Of a stretch of DNA of 64,000 bases, positions 34,621-45,525 are shown piece after piece. The stretch is from Dactylonectria macrodidyma. Its lineage: Eukaryota; Ascomycota; Sordariomycetes; Hypocreales; Nectriaceae. Each line of letters opens with the position of its first letter. Positions within the stretch are counted from its first letter, which is position 1. The translations under genes were made by a program, and so were the position numbers. The stretch is from assembly GCA_020744425.1 (NCBI GenBank), contig JAGMUV010000011.1, forward strand, positions 1,426,001 through 1,490,000. The letters run 5' to 3'. The notes beneath the pieces were generated by a model that made no database searches, was not told the DNA's origin, and saw nothing but the letters and a program-made list of their open reading frames with translations.

Positions 34621-35823
34621 TTGCATGATCTAGGGGTTTTTTATTAACAAATGATAAGGATAGTGATCCGATGGCGTATTGGTGGGCGCTTCCTACGCAG
34701 TGAAGCCAAATAGCTTTGTTGAAAACGTATAATCTAGGATCTTGACAGCACACAACCGAAGGCGCCAGAGGAGGACCAGACTTAAACAGCAAAAAGAAGA
34801 AGGAAACCAGCTAATAGCTTATGATATGATAGTATTGAGTCTCACCATCGGGCTGTATCGCAAGTCAGGGTCAGGCCCCGCCGGACTCTCATTGAGGAAT
34901 TAGACTGGCTTGGTTGAACCTGCAGATGCCAGCCGGGACTCAGCTAGCACCTCTCTGAAAAGTCTTGGACTACGTCAATGGGAATGAGGTATGTTGATGA
35001 TCTAAATCTGTGGCGTCTTGCATGGAACGATTGAGACTTCCAAAACTCTTGGAACTTGGGCCTAGACCCGGATCGGGAAACTATCCAGAATCTTGCATTC
35101 CTCGCTCCAGATCTAGACTTCCCGCACTCGGCTGATCTTCCCCTCGGCTACATACTTTCCGGAGACCCGGTGAATGTATAAAACCTGGGCGAGCCCGCCG
35201 TAGTCAAACAATGTCGCAGTTTCGTGCCACGTCTCTGACAGGCCTAGCACCCTATGAAGAAGCGGCAAGCCAGCCCCCAGACTAGCTTCCTAAGTCCAGA
35301 AGAAGACGCCTTGCCACAAGCCCGGCAAATTGTTCCCAGCCACAAGTCGTGGCTGGCGATCTTTTCCCCAGAGCGAACGCCATCGTATTAGGCTCGACGG
35401 GGAACGCCGTCCCGACTGCAAACTCTCTGAATCTGGGTTTGCCGTGAGGGACTGTTTCACTGTCACTCCTCCCTGCGTATATGCGCGCATGTGATTCACC
35501 CAATGCGCATGTGTGATTCATATGAGTCTCCCGAAACACCCAAAGCAAATCAGAGACACCTACCCAAGACATCGCACTCTTTACACATTGCAAAGAACAA
35601 AACCACCGTCCATAGACTAAGAATTTAGGATCCAAAGGAGACCCTCATTGCAGTGACATGGTGTCGACAAGGCGCTGGACGAGTCCGTGCTTTCTGTGTA
35701 GCTCCATATAAGACCTGCCCGCCCCGTTTCCCCATCACTGGGCCATTCCACGCCGCTTGTCCAGCGTCAGTTGATGTGGCCTCTCCAGCACTCATTCCTG
35801 CACTTCCCCCCCATCGGCACATC
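34621..35823. other. Intergenic with a possible minus-strand remnant
   Basis: Between about 35440 and 35115 the minus strand gives two coherent stretches in different frames (ending RRLLLDLGS, and LPLLHRVLGLSETWHETATL onward), which may be a decayed gene. No family recognised and no ATG-led model works. The rest is blank. Confidence 0.25.
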
Positions 35824-37277
35824 ATGGGAGCAAAGTATGGCTTCTTGATCCCGGACTCGTACGTCCGAAAGGTCCCGGAGGAAGCTGAGATGAATATCTC
35901 CAGCATCTTTTGGGGCTTCTCTCTAGGGGTGGCCTTGTTCTCTGCGGCAAAGGCGGGGAGGCAAACGCAGCGTTCGTGGCAGCGATCGAGACGCGTCTCT
36001 GCTTATGCCGCCATGATTTGGGGCGTGTGGCTTAGTAGTATGTTGTTGGGAGTGCTGTCTTGGTGTTTTCAGAGGCAGTACATCAAGCCGAGGTATGTCA
36101 AACAGCCAATACTTCGCTTGTCACTCGATAACTTTCAGATGAGCAAGACTGATGGACATGATAGTTTCGCTTTCTATCTTCACATCGGTATGCGTCCTTG
36201 TCTCCAACTCATCCCGACATCCGTCTGACCAGTCAAACCAAAGCGCTGTTCTGGGCCGTTCAAGTACAGCTACTCTTGCAAATCATCATCAATCGCCTTG
36301 GTCTACTGATGCTTGTTCCCGGCCAAGCAACGAAGCTAAAATGGGCCGTCTTCGCCATCATTTTGGCCATAAACATCAGCGTCTTCATCATCTGGATGCC
36401 GGCGCGCCTGCAAATAAGCGAGACATGGATCCGCCTCAACGTCATTTGGGATCGATGCGAAAAGGTCATCTTTGCTGTCGTCGATTTCGCGCTAAACGGA
36501 TTCTTCATCTACTTGGTTCGATCTCGGCTGATCAACAACGGATTAGCGAAATATATTCCTCTGTATCGCATGAACCTCGTTTTGATTTTTATATCCTTGT
36601 CCTTGGACGTAAGTTGACCCCGTTCTCTCATATCAGACACACATTGTTAATGAGATTTCTAGGTTATCCTTATTGGGCTCATGTCCCTTAAAAGTAGCTT
36701 AGTGTACGTATTCATCATCCCTCCTCTTCTTTCCTCCAGAGCTGCCTCAGATGGTTAGCAATTTTTCGATGTCATAAAAGACTTGACTCCTTCAGGCTAA
36801 CCCAACCCAACCCAACACTCAACATTTCCTAACCTGTGAATCAGGTACCTCTCATTCCACCCGGTGTGTTACCTGCTGAAACTTCAAATCGAAATGATAA
36901 TGGCCGAGCTCATTACCAAAATCGTGCGGTCGGCAAATAATCGAAGCCTCAATACCTCTGGCGTACAATCGTCCACCGGTGGAAAATCCAAAATGGGAAG
37001 TGCTACCGGAAAGTCCAAGCTCTCGAACACATTGGTCAACGATCATAGCTCAGCCTCTAGGGGAGGCAATACAACTCAAGTTATGGGCGGTGACATTGAA
37101 AGCGATATTGAGCTAGGCCGCCAAAGCACTAGCCCTGAGGATATTGAAACTGGGATCGTAAAAACGGTGCAGACAACGATTGAGATGGGTCCGGCCAAAG
37201 AGAGAGAAGACGAGGACGCCAGAAGCACGAATTGCTCGACTATAGAACTTCACTACCGCAGCGAGCATCGGGAATGA
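35824..37277 (+). CDS. Fungal polytopic integral membrane protein (rhodopsin-like topology)
   Basis: Five exons 35824-36092, 36165-36187, 36244-36608, 36663-36703, 36845-37277 give about 376 aa; the 23-nt exon 2 is needed to keep the conserved run IKPSFAFYLHIALFWAVQVQ. About seven hydrophobic segments follow the N-terminus (MNISSIFWGFSLGVALFSAA; MIWGVWLSSMLLGVLSW; LLLQIIINRLGLLML; VFAIILAINISVFIIW; VIFAVVDFALNGFFIYLV; LVLIFISLSLDVILIGLMS). The C-terminal about 110 residues are hydrophilic, Ser/Thr- and acid-rich, presumably cytosolic. The family is common in Pezizomycotina but uncharacterised; a receptor-like role is only inference. Intron 4 (141 nt) contains a CCCAA microsatellite-like run near 36805. 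Confidence 0.75.
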
Positions 37278-37592
37278 ATGCCATTTCCAGCTTGTCACTA
37301 ATCGAGGTGGCAGGGCTTGGGGTGATGCCTGAGGCCGTGGGGGTTGTGCGCACGAACATACACATATACATATACATCAAAGTAACTAAGTTCTTATTTA
37401 TTTTTTGCGGCCACTCTTTAGTGACTCAAGTGTAGTGAACAGCACCTATAATAATGAAATGTCGAGGGTTTTATAGATGTCTGGTTTGCTACAACATCGC
37501 TTAATCAGATTGGCTTCATATAAGAGACTACTGTGCCTCTCGATGTGGTCTCCAAGTATGGCCCGGTAGAAGTTTCGTCAGTGGAATGATCC
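37278..37592. other. Convergent 3' flank
   Basis: Shared downstream region of two convergent genes. A short (ACATAT)n-like run lies at about 37358-37377. Confidence 0.4.
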
Positions 37593-39312
37593 TCATAACT
37601 CATCCTTAGCATAAGGCTTCAAGAGTTCGGCAACCTCGTCATGTCCATTCCATTTTGCCTTTTCCCATGCATCCCAATAACCACCGTTCTCCCTAAAATC
37701 GCCATTCTCAAGCAACAACTTGACGATGCCCTCATGCCCCTCCCCAGCCGCATACTGCAAAGCGCTCCACATGTGATCCGTCTTGTCCTCTTCTGTCTCG
37801 GCACCATTTTCAATCAGCAGCCGGACCATTACTTCGTTTTTGTTTTCGAAAGCGAGCCATAGCGGTGCGCAACCTTCGGGACATGCATTCAAGTCGGCGT
37901 TTTTTGCAAGAAGCAATCGAATCACGGCTTCATGGTCACCCTCTACCGCCAAACAGATCGGAGCCCGCCCGTCTTGTTCGTCTGTTTCCCTGGTGTCGGG
38001 GTTTGCTCCTCTTTCTAGCAGAAGAGACACAATCTCTTCATCGCCCGCTTCAGCTGCATACGAAAGTGGCGTCCGTCCTTCTGAATCCTGGGAGTCCAGG
38101 TTGACATTCTTCTCGATCAGAAGTTTAGCCATCTCAGCGTGCCCTTCTTCTGCAACCCAAGAGAGATGAGTTCGTTTCGAGGTATCCCAAAGGTCAAGGT
38201 CCATGTTCGCGTGCTTCTCCAGCAGAAGCCTGACCACCTCAATATGCCCTCCTTTTGCTGCCCACGATAGGGGCGTTCGGCCTTCCCCATCAATTGCACA
38301 AGCATCAACGTCTCTTTCCAGCAAAGCTCCTCCTACATCTGACAGACCGCTTTCGGCGGCAAAAGACAGCGCTGTCCTTCCGTCGTCGTCCTGTAAACCT
38401 GGGTCCGCTCCCAGGCGAAGAAACATGTCAAATTGCTCTTCGCAACTGTAGCGGGCAGACTCCATCAAGAGCGTGCGACCCGTAGACAGTCTAACATCCA
38501 CGTTCGTTTTCGTTTTCTCCAGCAGTGTCTGCAACAGGTCACAGGCTCCAGGTGTAGTCGCAGCTGAAAGTATCGCTGCGTGATCTCCGCCCTCCTCGAG
38601 AGTACACTTTTCCATCAGAATGCGGACGATGGCATCGTGACCCTCTTCGATAGCCTGAGCGAGCGGCCTCTGATCTAACAGAAAATTCTTCTTCTCTGTG
38701 CTTGCATCTCGTTCCAACAACAACTTGACAATGTTTTCCATGGCCATTGATCGCCGCCCAGGACATGGGCGTTCGGCCACGTTTATCCTCCACGTCATCG
38801 GCGGCATTGTGGTCCAGCAATGCCCTCGCAATTTCCTCGTATCCGTCCTTCGCTGCCAACAACAAAGGGGTCTGACTACAGCACCAGTCCGTGACAGCTG
38901 AATTGGCTCCTGCTTTCAACAACAGTTTCACCACAGCGGTGTTATCCTTTCTAGCAGCCAACAACAACGGTGTCTTTCCCGCTGTATCATTGGTTTCGAC
39001 AGAGGCACCCGCTTCGAGCAGAATTTTCGTCACAGCTTCGTGCCCGTTGGCAATGGCCTGTAACAAGGGTGCTTGGCCACGGTTGGGCTCGAGGACGTTA
39101 ACATCAGCACCCCTACTGATGAGGAGTTGCACAACGTCATCATGTCCCTTCTCGGCAGCCCAGGATAGCGAAGTTCGTCCGTACTCGAAGTCACGAAAAT
39201 TCCCATCCACCCCCTTGTCCAGCTCCTCCTGAACTTCTGCGGTCTCTCCGCTCGCCGCGGCGACAAATATTGTTGCTTCCCATGGGCATAGATCACCAAT
39301 CGTTGTTTCCAT
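37593..39312 (-). pseudogene. Ankyrin-repeat protein gene interrupted by a one-base frameshift
   Basis: Reading from the ATG at 39312 there are ankyrin repeats (TSLSWAAEKGHDDVVQLLIS, KTPLLLAARKDNTAVVKLLL, RTPMSWAAINGH), after which the frame is lost. From about 38740 the same repeat pattern resumes one base out of phase (NIVKLLLERDA onward) and continues to the stop at 37593, with about a dozen repeats in total and a C-terminal LLKPYAKDEL. The two halves would be joined in canonical repeat spacing if one base near 38734-38744 were absent; no GT-AG intron does this. So about 572 codons are intact apart from one extra base: a recent pseudogene or a sequencing error. No other domain is seen. Ankyrin-only proteins often accompany NLR/HET genes in fungi. 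Confidence 0.7.
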
Positions 39313-40253
39313 CTTTTGAGAATTTGCCTTGGGGTGGGTGTTCCGTTGGATGCCCCAACATCCGATGTGCTGCAAAGAAGCGTGTGGAGCGTGCCGAGAT
39401 TAAAGGAAGTAGGAATGTTATTGAGCAGCAACGTATGCCGATCGATGCTGTCTAGAACCCTGGATTCGCGGGTGATAGATTCCACCTGGTACTTAAGCAC
39501 AGCAAAGCTTGACTATCAAGTGCTGTTTCCTACGCTTATTTAAGACTCGCTGCCATCTTGCCTAACTCCCTCCCTCATTAGGTAGTGTCCGGTGCATGGT
39601 GCCCTCCTAGCATGGATCTCACAGCAAACTCTATTTCACGAACTGCCGAGGCTAACGCAGTCAAATTCAGCTCTCCAGGGGCGTTTTCACGCTAAATGAG
39701 TTACGATTTTCCTCATTCACTAGCGATCTCCGTCCCCTATCTGAAGACTCTTGCTAGTGCGGCGATTGACCCAATGTTGTTGCATTTACGGCCGTAGTTA
39801 CTTTTGGCCGCAAAGATGAATGCTCCTGTTAACGCCTCATGTTTAGGAGACATGCTACGTCTATAAAACTTGGTGTCGAACAAAGTAGTCTCTAGCACGC
39901 TAGCTAACGATTAGATCTCGTGTTGCACATCCTACATGTGGGCCGCACTCATGAGCAGCTGTCGGCCATTTCAGCCCGGAGAGGCAATCGTGTCGCTAGT
40001 AGAGACTCGATTTGATAACAAAAGAAAAAGAGGAAAAAATGGGTGGAAGGACAGACGCAGGCTTGTAAAGGACATCTTTAGACAAGCTACCCCAGATCAT
40101 AGTACAAGTGGTCTTCCTCATCTAGCGGGCTTGGCTTCTTCAGGCTTTCAGGCCTTAGCGCAAGTGTGGTAATGCAATTCGTTTGGACCAGTTTTACGTG
40201 CACTGCAATCTTAGCTCTATTGGGGATGTGTTGGGGCTAGGCTAGCCGATTAA

Positions 40254-40890
40254 GCTAGCTGACCTAGTTGGCGACACATAACTGCACCGCCCGTACACGC
40301 ACCGCTGGTCTATTAGTCAGCAATAGCACTATAAATCCCCTCGCTAAATGCCCAAAGGGCCCTGTATTTATGGGCTATCTTGACCATGCAAAATACAGCA
40401 TTTTGCACCCCTTCTATGGCCTTCTATATAACATTTGCTATAGGTAGGTAATTTCTTTTCTAGCGGCTCCTGCAGCTCGGGCTTTTGGGGCTGCTGGTGT
40501 AAGGGGGTTGGCCCCAAAGGGGCTAAAGCGGCAGCTAGCGCTACGACCTTACTCTGATCTCGTAGATTCCCAGTTATGGCAAAAGGGAAAGTAATGACTT
40601 AACCGGAGGTTAAGTCATCTAGCTGCACCTATAGAAGCACCAGTCCAGGCCCCAGCCTGTAACAATAAGTAGCGAATAATAAATTTATAGCTACTAATTG
40701 CTATATAAATTATAAGATCTAAGTGAAGATCTTCTTATAAGGTGTAAACTTGTTAAAGTAGAAGGTCTATTATTATTATAGGGCCTTTAGGGCATTTAGG
40801 GGAGGAATTTATAGTGCTATTGCTGACTAATAGACCAGCAGTGCGTGAACGGGGCGGTGCAGGTATGGGTCGCCGACCTAGTTGCCTAGC
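40254..40890. mobile_element. Non-autonomous element with long terminal inverted repeats (MITE/foldback-like)
   Basis: The left arm (about 40254-40375) and right arm (about 40770-40890) are reverse complements over about 110 bp with scattered mismatches; inside them 40306-40336 and 40807-40837 match perfectly over 31 bp. The outer edges share GCTAG...GGCGAC. The interior of about 400 bp codes for nothing and is AT-rich on its right side. Length, long arms and lack of a transposase fit a MITE or foldback derivative of a DNA transposon. A target-site duplication was not clear. Confidence 0.7.
40594..40618. repeat. Perfect hairpin inside the inverted-repeat element
   Basis: ATGACTTAACC, 3-nt loop GGA, then its exact reverse complement. 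It lies at the centre of the element and could be two transposon ends meeting head to head, or a cruciform-forming core. Confidence 0.6.
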
Positions 40891-41743
40891 AAATGCCGCT
40901 CTGCTATAGGGTCCGTGTGCGTGGGGGTAAAGACAACAGCACGTACAAAGCCTCACATTTGCGAGGACATGAGGTTCTTTGTTATTATTAATCATGTGCG
41001 CTCATTGGTCCGTATCTATCAGCTCCTGATAAGATGATTGTAGTCTAGGGTAGCGAAACCCGGGATTCCTATGCTTGCTGGGTTGGCCACTACAACACAG
41101 CCTCATTAGATCGACCTCAAAAAGGAAGCTGGTCTGTCAGAGAGGAAGGCACCTGTGTTTTATGACTTCGTGGCAGCAGCAACTCGCCCTTTATGGAGTG
41201 GGCAGCCTCTCTTCCTAGAGGAAGGCACGACTTTTATATGTCTATTTTGAACAATCTCTGTTTGATCAGAAAATAGCTCCCTCTGTTGATCCATTTTGCT
41301 ATATTGGCCATTTGCAACGGCTGCCATCACAAACTTATGTTCGCTCTGCAACTAACCTTTGATCGATTGGTCGAGCGGACTAGCGAAGTTATCCCTGGCT
41401 TGATATTTATTTTGTGGTTGCCACGATGCCATTGGCAGCTTCTGGCTTTAGCTATCGTTGTGGATGATATACTAGCTCTGTTTCGCATGTGTAAATCGCG
41501 CTGTGTGTGCACAACCCCTGAGTAGGTGCTGATATCAAAGTACTTGTATCTTGTTTATTGCGCAGGTTTGTCCCCTACAAAAATGTCTAGCTGCTTCCTG
41601 CAGCATTGCGTTGAACTATATCCGAAAGCATCTATCATCTATGGGTGTTGGTTCAGATTCCACCAGTTACCATCCATGCCCAGAGCGTCCTCAAGTTCAG
41701 GCCCAAAGATCACTCGTATCAGTCTATGTCCAATATTACCTCG

Positions 41744-43201
41744 TTACTTGGTGGCATCTCTCTTCAGAATATCGTTCAGGCCGTCCCGCAACTTGCACTT
41801 CTCCAACGAAAAGCTAGCGGCGAGCTCCTCCAACTCGTCCTTACTCTTGCCCCGGAACAACTCGGCCATCTCCCAGCCGACGTACTCGCTCAGAAGGCAC
41901 TCTCGCACCACTCTCTCAAAGTGGCGCTCAAAGGTCCAGATCTTGGGGTATTTTGCGCCTTGGTACTTTTCAGGTACCATTTCCTTTAGGCCCTTGAGAA
42001 ACGGCTCGTAGAGGTGCTTGACGCCGTCCTTGTTGACGACGCCCCAGAAGTCCAGGCCCAAGCTCTTCTTTTTGTCGACGAAGCCCTCGATGAGCTTCAT
42101 GTATGCAGACTCTGGGTCGACGTAGACCATTCCTTGGTAGCCAATGTCCTTGTATAGCCAGATTGACCAGCTGACGCCGGTCTCGCGATAAATGGATAAT
42201 TGCTCTTCGAGGAGCGCGAACCTCTTGGCATTCGTCTTGACTGCCTCGGCTCCCTCTTTTCGCTCATCCTGGTACACGGGTCCAAACTCGCCGTTCCAGA
42301 TGGGGACGTTCTTCTCCCTCATGAACTTCACCTTGCGCTCAAAGCTTACACGAAGCTTATCCTTTTGCTCCTGCGTTCCTTCGAACTGCTCGGGAACAGG
42401 GAAGCCCATCATTGCGTAGTCGTGGCAGGCATAAACGGTGTTAGGTAAAGGGGTATCGGGGAACGCGCGGAAGTCCATGGCATATGTGTTTCCGTCGATG
42501 AAAAGGATATGATCTGGGTCAATGGCACGGATGGCCTTCTCGGCTCGGTCGTACCACTCGATAAGCCTCACGCCGTAGTGGCCAGAGGCGGTCTTGTGAG
42601 GGTCGGCTGGCTCGTTGAGTGGGTTGTATCCAGCAATGACTGGGTTTCCCTTATAATGCTTAGCGAGAGCCTCCCATAGCTGGATGGTTCTGTCTTGGAA
42701 ATCCTTGTGCTCCCAGAAAAGAGCCCGAGACAGCCCAGAGTCGCTGTGCCAATCTTGGTTCTGGCCTCCAGGAACGGCGTGCATGTCGAGAATGACGTAT
42801 AGGTTGTGTTTGGCGCAGATATCGACGCATCGGTCCAGGAACTGGAAGCCTTTGGGGTTGATGACGCCAGGGTTCATGTCGTCGATGAAGTGACGGTAGT
42901 TGAACGGGATGCGGATGCAGTTGAGACCCAGGGACGCGAAGAATGCGGCATCTGACTCTGTGAAGAAATGGTGGATGAGACGGTCGAAAAAGAAAGTGGC
43001 CTTTTCCTCGCCCAAGACCTCAGCAAGCTGCGCGCGATGCTCGTGCTCGTGTCCGGCATATCCAGTAATGAAGTTCTCCATGTTGAGCATGCCGCCCAAA
43101 CCGGCGCCCTTGAGAACGACGGTCTCGCCGGAGGGGTTGACGATGCGAGTTCCATCGACTCGGAGCATCGTGCAAGGCGCTAGGCTGGATGTGTTTGCCA
43201 T
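41744..43201 (-). CDS. Glycoside hydrolase family 5 (intracellular beta-glucanase/glucosidase-like)
   Basis: Single exon; I choose the ATG at 43201 (485 aa) because the family homology begins there and a TATAAA lies about 80 nt upstream; the frame is open further up to 43321. GH5 TIM barrel: VNPSGETVVLKGAGLGGMLN, LGLNCIRIPFNYRHF, DMHAVPGGQNQDWHSD, NPLNEP with acid/base E197, CHDYAMMGFP and NGEFGP with nucleophile E305. No signal peptide, so probably cytosolic, which suggests a glycolipid or short glucoside rather than a cell-wall polymer. Residues 360-485 form a less conserved C-terminal extension. The substrate cannot be set from sequence. Confidence 0.85.
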   Translation of the reverse strand: MANTSSLAPCTMLRVDGTRIVNPSGETVVLKGAGLGGMLNMENFITGYAGHEHEHRAQLAEVLGEEKATFFFDRLIHHFFTESDAAFFASLGLNCIRIPFNYRHFIDDMNPGVINPKGFQFLDRCVDICAKHNLYVILDMHAVPGGQNQDWHSDSGLSRALFWEHKDFQDRTIQLWEALAKHYKGNPVIAGYNPLNEPADPHKTASGHYGVRLIEWYDRAEKAIRAIDPDHILFIDGNTYAMDFRAFPDTPLPNTVYACHDYAMMGFPVPEQFEGTQEQKDKLRVSFERKVKFMREKNVPIWNGEFGPVYQDERKEGAEAVKTNAKRFALLEEQLSIYRETGVSWSIWLYKDIGYQGMVYVDPESAYMKLIEGFVDKKKSLGLDFWGVVNKDGVKHLYEPFLKGLKEMVPEKYQGAKYPKIWTFERHFERVVRECLLSEYVGWEMAELFRGKSKDELEELAASFSLEKCKLRDGLNDILKRDATK

Positions 43202-43707
43202 CTTGTCGGATTGCAGTGAAATGTGAATGAATGATCGAGGATACACTGAGGAATGCGGTTCGAGCTGAACGGGACCTGCTTTATACCGAGGATTGAGCTC
43301 CAACATGATCATCCGCATCATTCTATAACCGGCTTGGCGAATGGGGAATGGCGTGTGAGGTTACGGGCGATACTCCCCGACGGCCCCTGTCAATGAGTTG
43401 GGGCTGTGGGGCAGCGGATCAAGCAAGATGATCATGCGCGAAGAAGAAACAAGCCTGGGCCCCAGGCTATGAATCATGAGATGTCGACAATTACGAGTAA
43501 CTAGTCATTGCATACTCTAATGCAGACGTCTGCGCGAACTGCCTCAAGGCCATGTGCTACGCGGCTCCGCGATCGTACGTGGGATGGGTCACGGAATATG
43601 TAAGTCATTCTTTGTGCCAGCAACTCGCCCTTGATGGAGCGGACACCAAATAAGTACTCTTCAAGTCATGATTCATTATTATTCAAACATATTCATACGA
43701 GCTTTCT
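43202..43707. other. GH5 promoter / 3' flank of the regulator gene
   Basis: Both neighbours are on the minus strand. No further feature recognised apart from the TATA box. Confidence 0.4.
43280..43285 (-). promoter_or_regulatory. TATA box (TATAAA) of the GH5 gene
   Basis: TATAAA on the minus strand about 80 nt before the chosen ATG at 43201. It lies within the upstream open frame and so argues for the downstream start. Confidence 0.4.
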
Positions 43708-45525
43708 CTAGTTGTCCAGCCCCATCAGCGCCTGTTGCAGAAATGCCTTTCTGGCCGTCAACTCAGGAATCTCATCCTCCCAGAGACTCAACAGCTGAAC
43801 TATCTGGAAGGTAGCTTCTTGCCAGGCATGCGGCATTTCGCACCCTAGCAGGCCGGCTCCTAGGAGCACTACTGCGCTGCGGACGCATCCTCTGATCATG
43901 CCCCACGTGCCATGATGCCGATGCAGGAACCCCGGCTCGTTGACCGATACTCGGCGGACGTGCATTTGGAGCCCTTTCTTGGCAATCTCTTGCCCCAGCG
44001 CGCTGATTGGGCTTCCGGATTCGAGGCCCTCGAGGTGTGCCATGACAAAGGGCCAGTATATCGTCTCGAAGAAGTTGACAAAGTGGCCTCGTAGAACGTA
44101 GACGCAAACGTTGTCTCCTTCTGGGGATGTTTGTATTGATAGCTCGGGAGGGAGGTTGGCGGACCATTGTTGGGCTTGCGCCTCGTATTCTGGTATTAAA
44201 AGAGCCAGTTCGTCAAGGAACCTCGTGTTGGAGCCTGCGTTCCGATGCAACTCAAGAATTGCATTGCAGACCCTGCTGGAAAGTCTTCTTAGGGATATCT
44301 CCGCGAGGTAGAAGAGCCAAGAGGCGCGCTGCCGATCTGAATTGGGCGTCTTCATCGATTCCAGCGGCTGAGGAGGAGTCGGGAAGAACGGCGGGTAGAG
44401 AACGCTCGTCGAATGGGGCATGTTGAAGTCTGGAAGCGCCAGTTCCTGCCTCATCTCTCTCTCTGACTTCCAAGCAGACCAGTATACCGCCTGCTCTTGC
44501 GTCTCATCGGCCGGCAACGTGAGAAACTCGTCCGAGAGTTCCGGCGTCGATATACCGGCTCGATGGGCGCGTTGGAGGAACGGAAGGGTTTGGCATGCGG
44601 CCAGCGCTTGAGAAAAGAACCGCCAGGCCGGGTGAGGCTGGTAGATGCAAATCATGTAAACTCCCGAAAGGAAAAGACACTGTGCTCCAATGATATCGGG
44701 CTTGCAGAGCAGCGAGCCGATCCTTCGTTGTGCCGCGTCAAAATAGCTCTGGGCTTCCGTGTAGGCTGTCGTGTCGGGTTTCGTTTCGAGGCTTGGGCCG
44801 AGGGGTGTGGCGATGCTTCCGAGGGCGCATATCATGAGCGAGAGGCATGAGTTAGGCGACCAATCGATCCCGTCGAGGAGGGTGGACGTGACGATTCGAC
44901 GCGTTGATGTTTCCTCAAAGATGGGGTTCTTGCAGTGCACGTGGAGGAAGAAGTTGTCCAGGAGCGCATTGATTCCCTGGGGTTTGATATCGAGCAGCGC
45001 GCCGAGGTTGCTGCTCTTGGGAGAACTCGAGTCCAAAGGACTGCGGGCGAGGAATTGTATTTCTGGCTGCCCTGGGAATACTGACCATTGCACCAGACTT
45101 TCGAGCTTCTCTGGTAGGATGCTTCTCAATGACAGGTCTTCTACTTCAGCGTCGCCTGCATGCATTGGTGAATCTTTTAGAACGTGGCCGCCGTTCGAGT
45201 CTGGAGGGGATTGATGGAAGCCGATAGAATGAGCTGGGGCATTGTTTTGAGACTCCTTCATCATTCTCTCGAGGTCGTCTAGCCTTTCGAGTATCTTCAA
45301 GCTTGCCGGGTCAAACGCCGATAGGTCCACAGGCGACTGATTGCACGTGGCCCCGACGCTGAGGCAGTACGAGCATGATGGTTTTCGGTTATCGCACTTG
45401 GTCTTTCGGGCTCGACAAACTTGACAGGCTGTATTGGCTCTCTTTCGTGGGTAGAAGGCTGTTCCTCGAGCGGCTGGCCTTTTGCCAGGACGACGCTCTG
45501 AGTCTTCCTGGCCAGGCGACTGCAT
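43708..45525 (-). CDS. Zn2Cys6 transcription factor with fungal-specific regulatory domain
   Basis: Single exon, 605 aa, ATG at 45525. The binuclear zinc cluster is perfect: C34-x2-C37-x6-C44-x6-C51-x2-C54-x6-C61, preceded by a basic stretch (FYPRKRANTA). A short coiled-coil-like dimerisation segment (LKILERLDDLERMMKE) follows. From about residue 190 it contains the fungal transcription-factor middle homology region (LLDNFFLHVHCKNPIFEE, AQSYFDAAQRRIG, LFLSGVYMICIYQPHPAWRF). A nuclear regulator binding CGG-type sites. Divergent from the MFS transporter with a shared 723-bp promoter, a usual arrangement for a pathway regulator and its target. Confidence 0.9.
   Translation of the reverse strand: MQSPGQEDSERRPGKRPAARGTAFYPRKRANTACQVCRARKTKCDNRKPSCSYCLSVGATCNQSPVDLSAFDPASLKILERLDDLERMMKESQNNAPAHSIGFHQSPPDSNGGHVLKDSPMHAGDAEVEDLSLRSILPEKLESLVQWSVFPGQPEIQFLARSPLDSSSPKSSNLGALLDIKPQGINALLDNFFLHVHCKNPIFEETSTRRIVTSTLLDGIDWSPNSCLSLMICALGSIATPLGPSLETKPDTTAYTEAQSYFDAAQRRIGSLLCKPDIIGAQCLFLSGVYMICIYQPHPAWRFFSQALAACQTLPFLQRAHRAGISTPELSDEFLTLPADETQEQAVYWSAWKSEREMRQELALPDFNMPHSTSVLYPPFFPTPPQPLESMKTPNSDRQRASWLFYLAEISLRRLSSRVCNAILELHRNAGSNTRFLDELALLIPEYEAQAQQWSANLPPELSIQTSPEGDNVCVYVLRGHFVNFFETIYWPFVMAHLEGLESGSPISALGQEIAKKGLQMHVRRVSVNEPGFLHRHHGTWGMIRGCVRSAVVLLGAGLLGCEMPHAWQEATFQIVQLLSLWEDEIPELTARKAFLQQALMGLDN

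Larger units (their letters stand above)
39313..41743. other. Intergenic region hosting an inverted-repeat element
   Basis: No gene supported. Contains the element at about 40254-40890; the remainder shows only short spurious frames. Confidence 0.45.
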
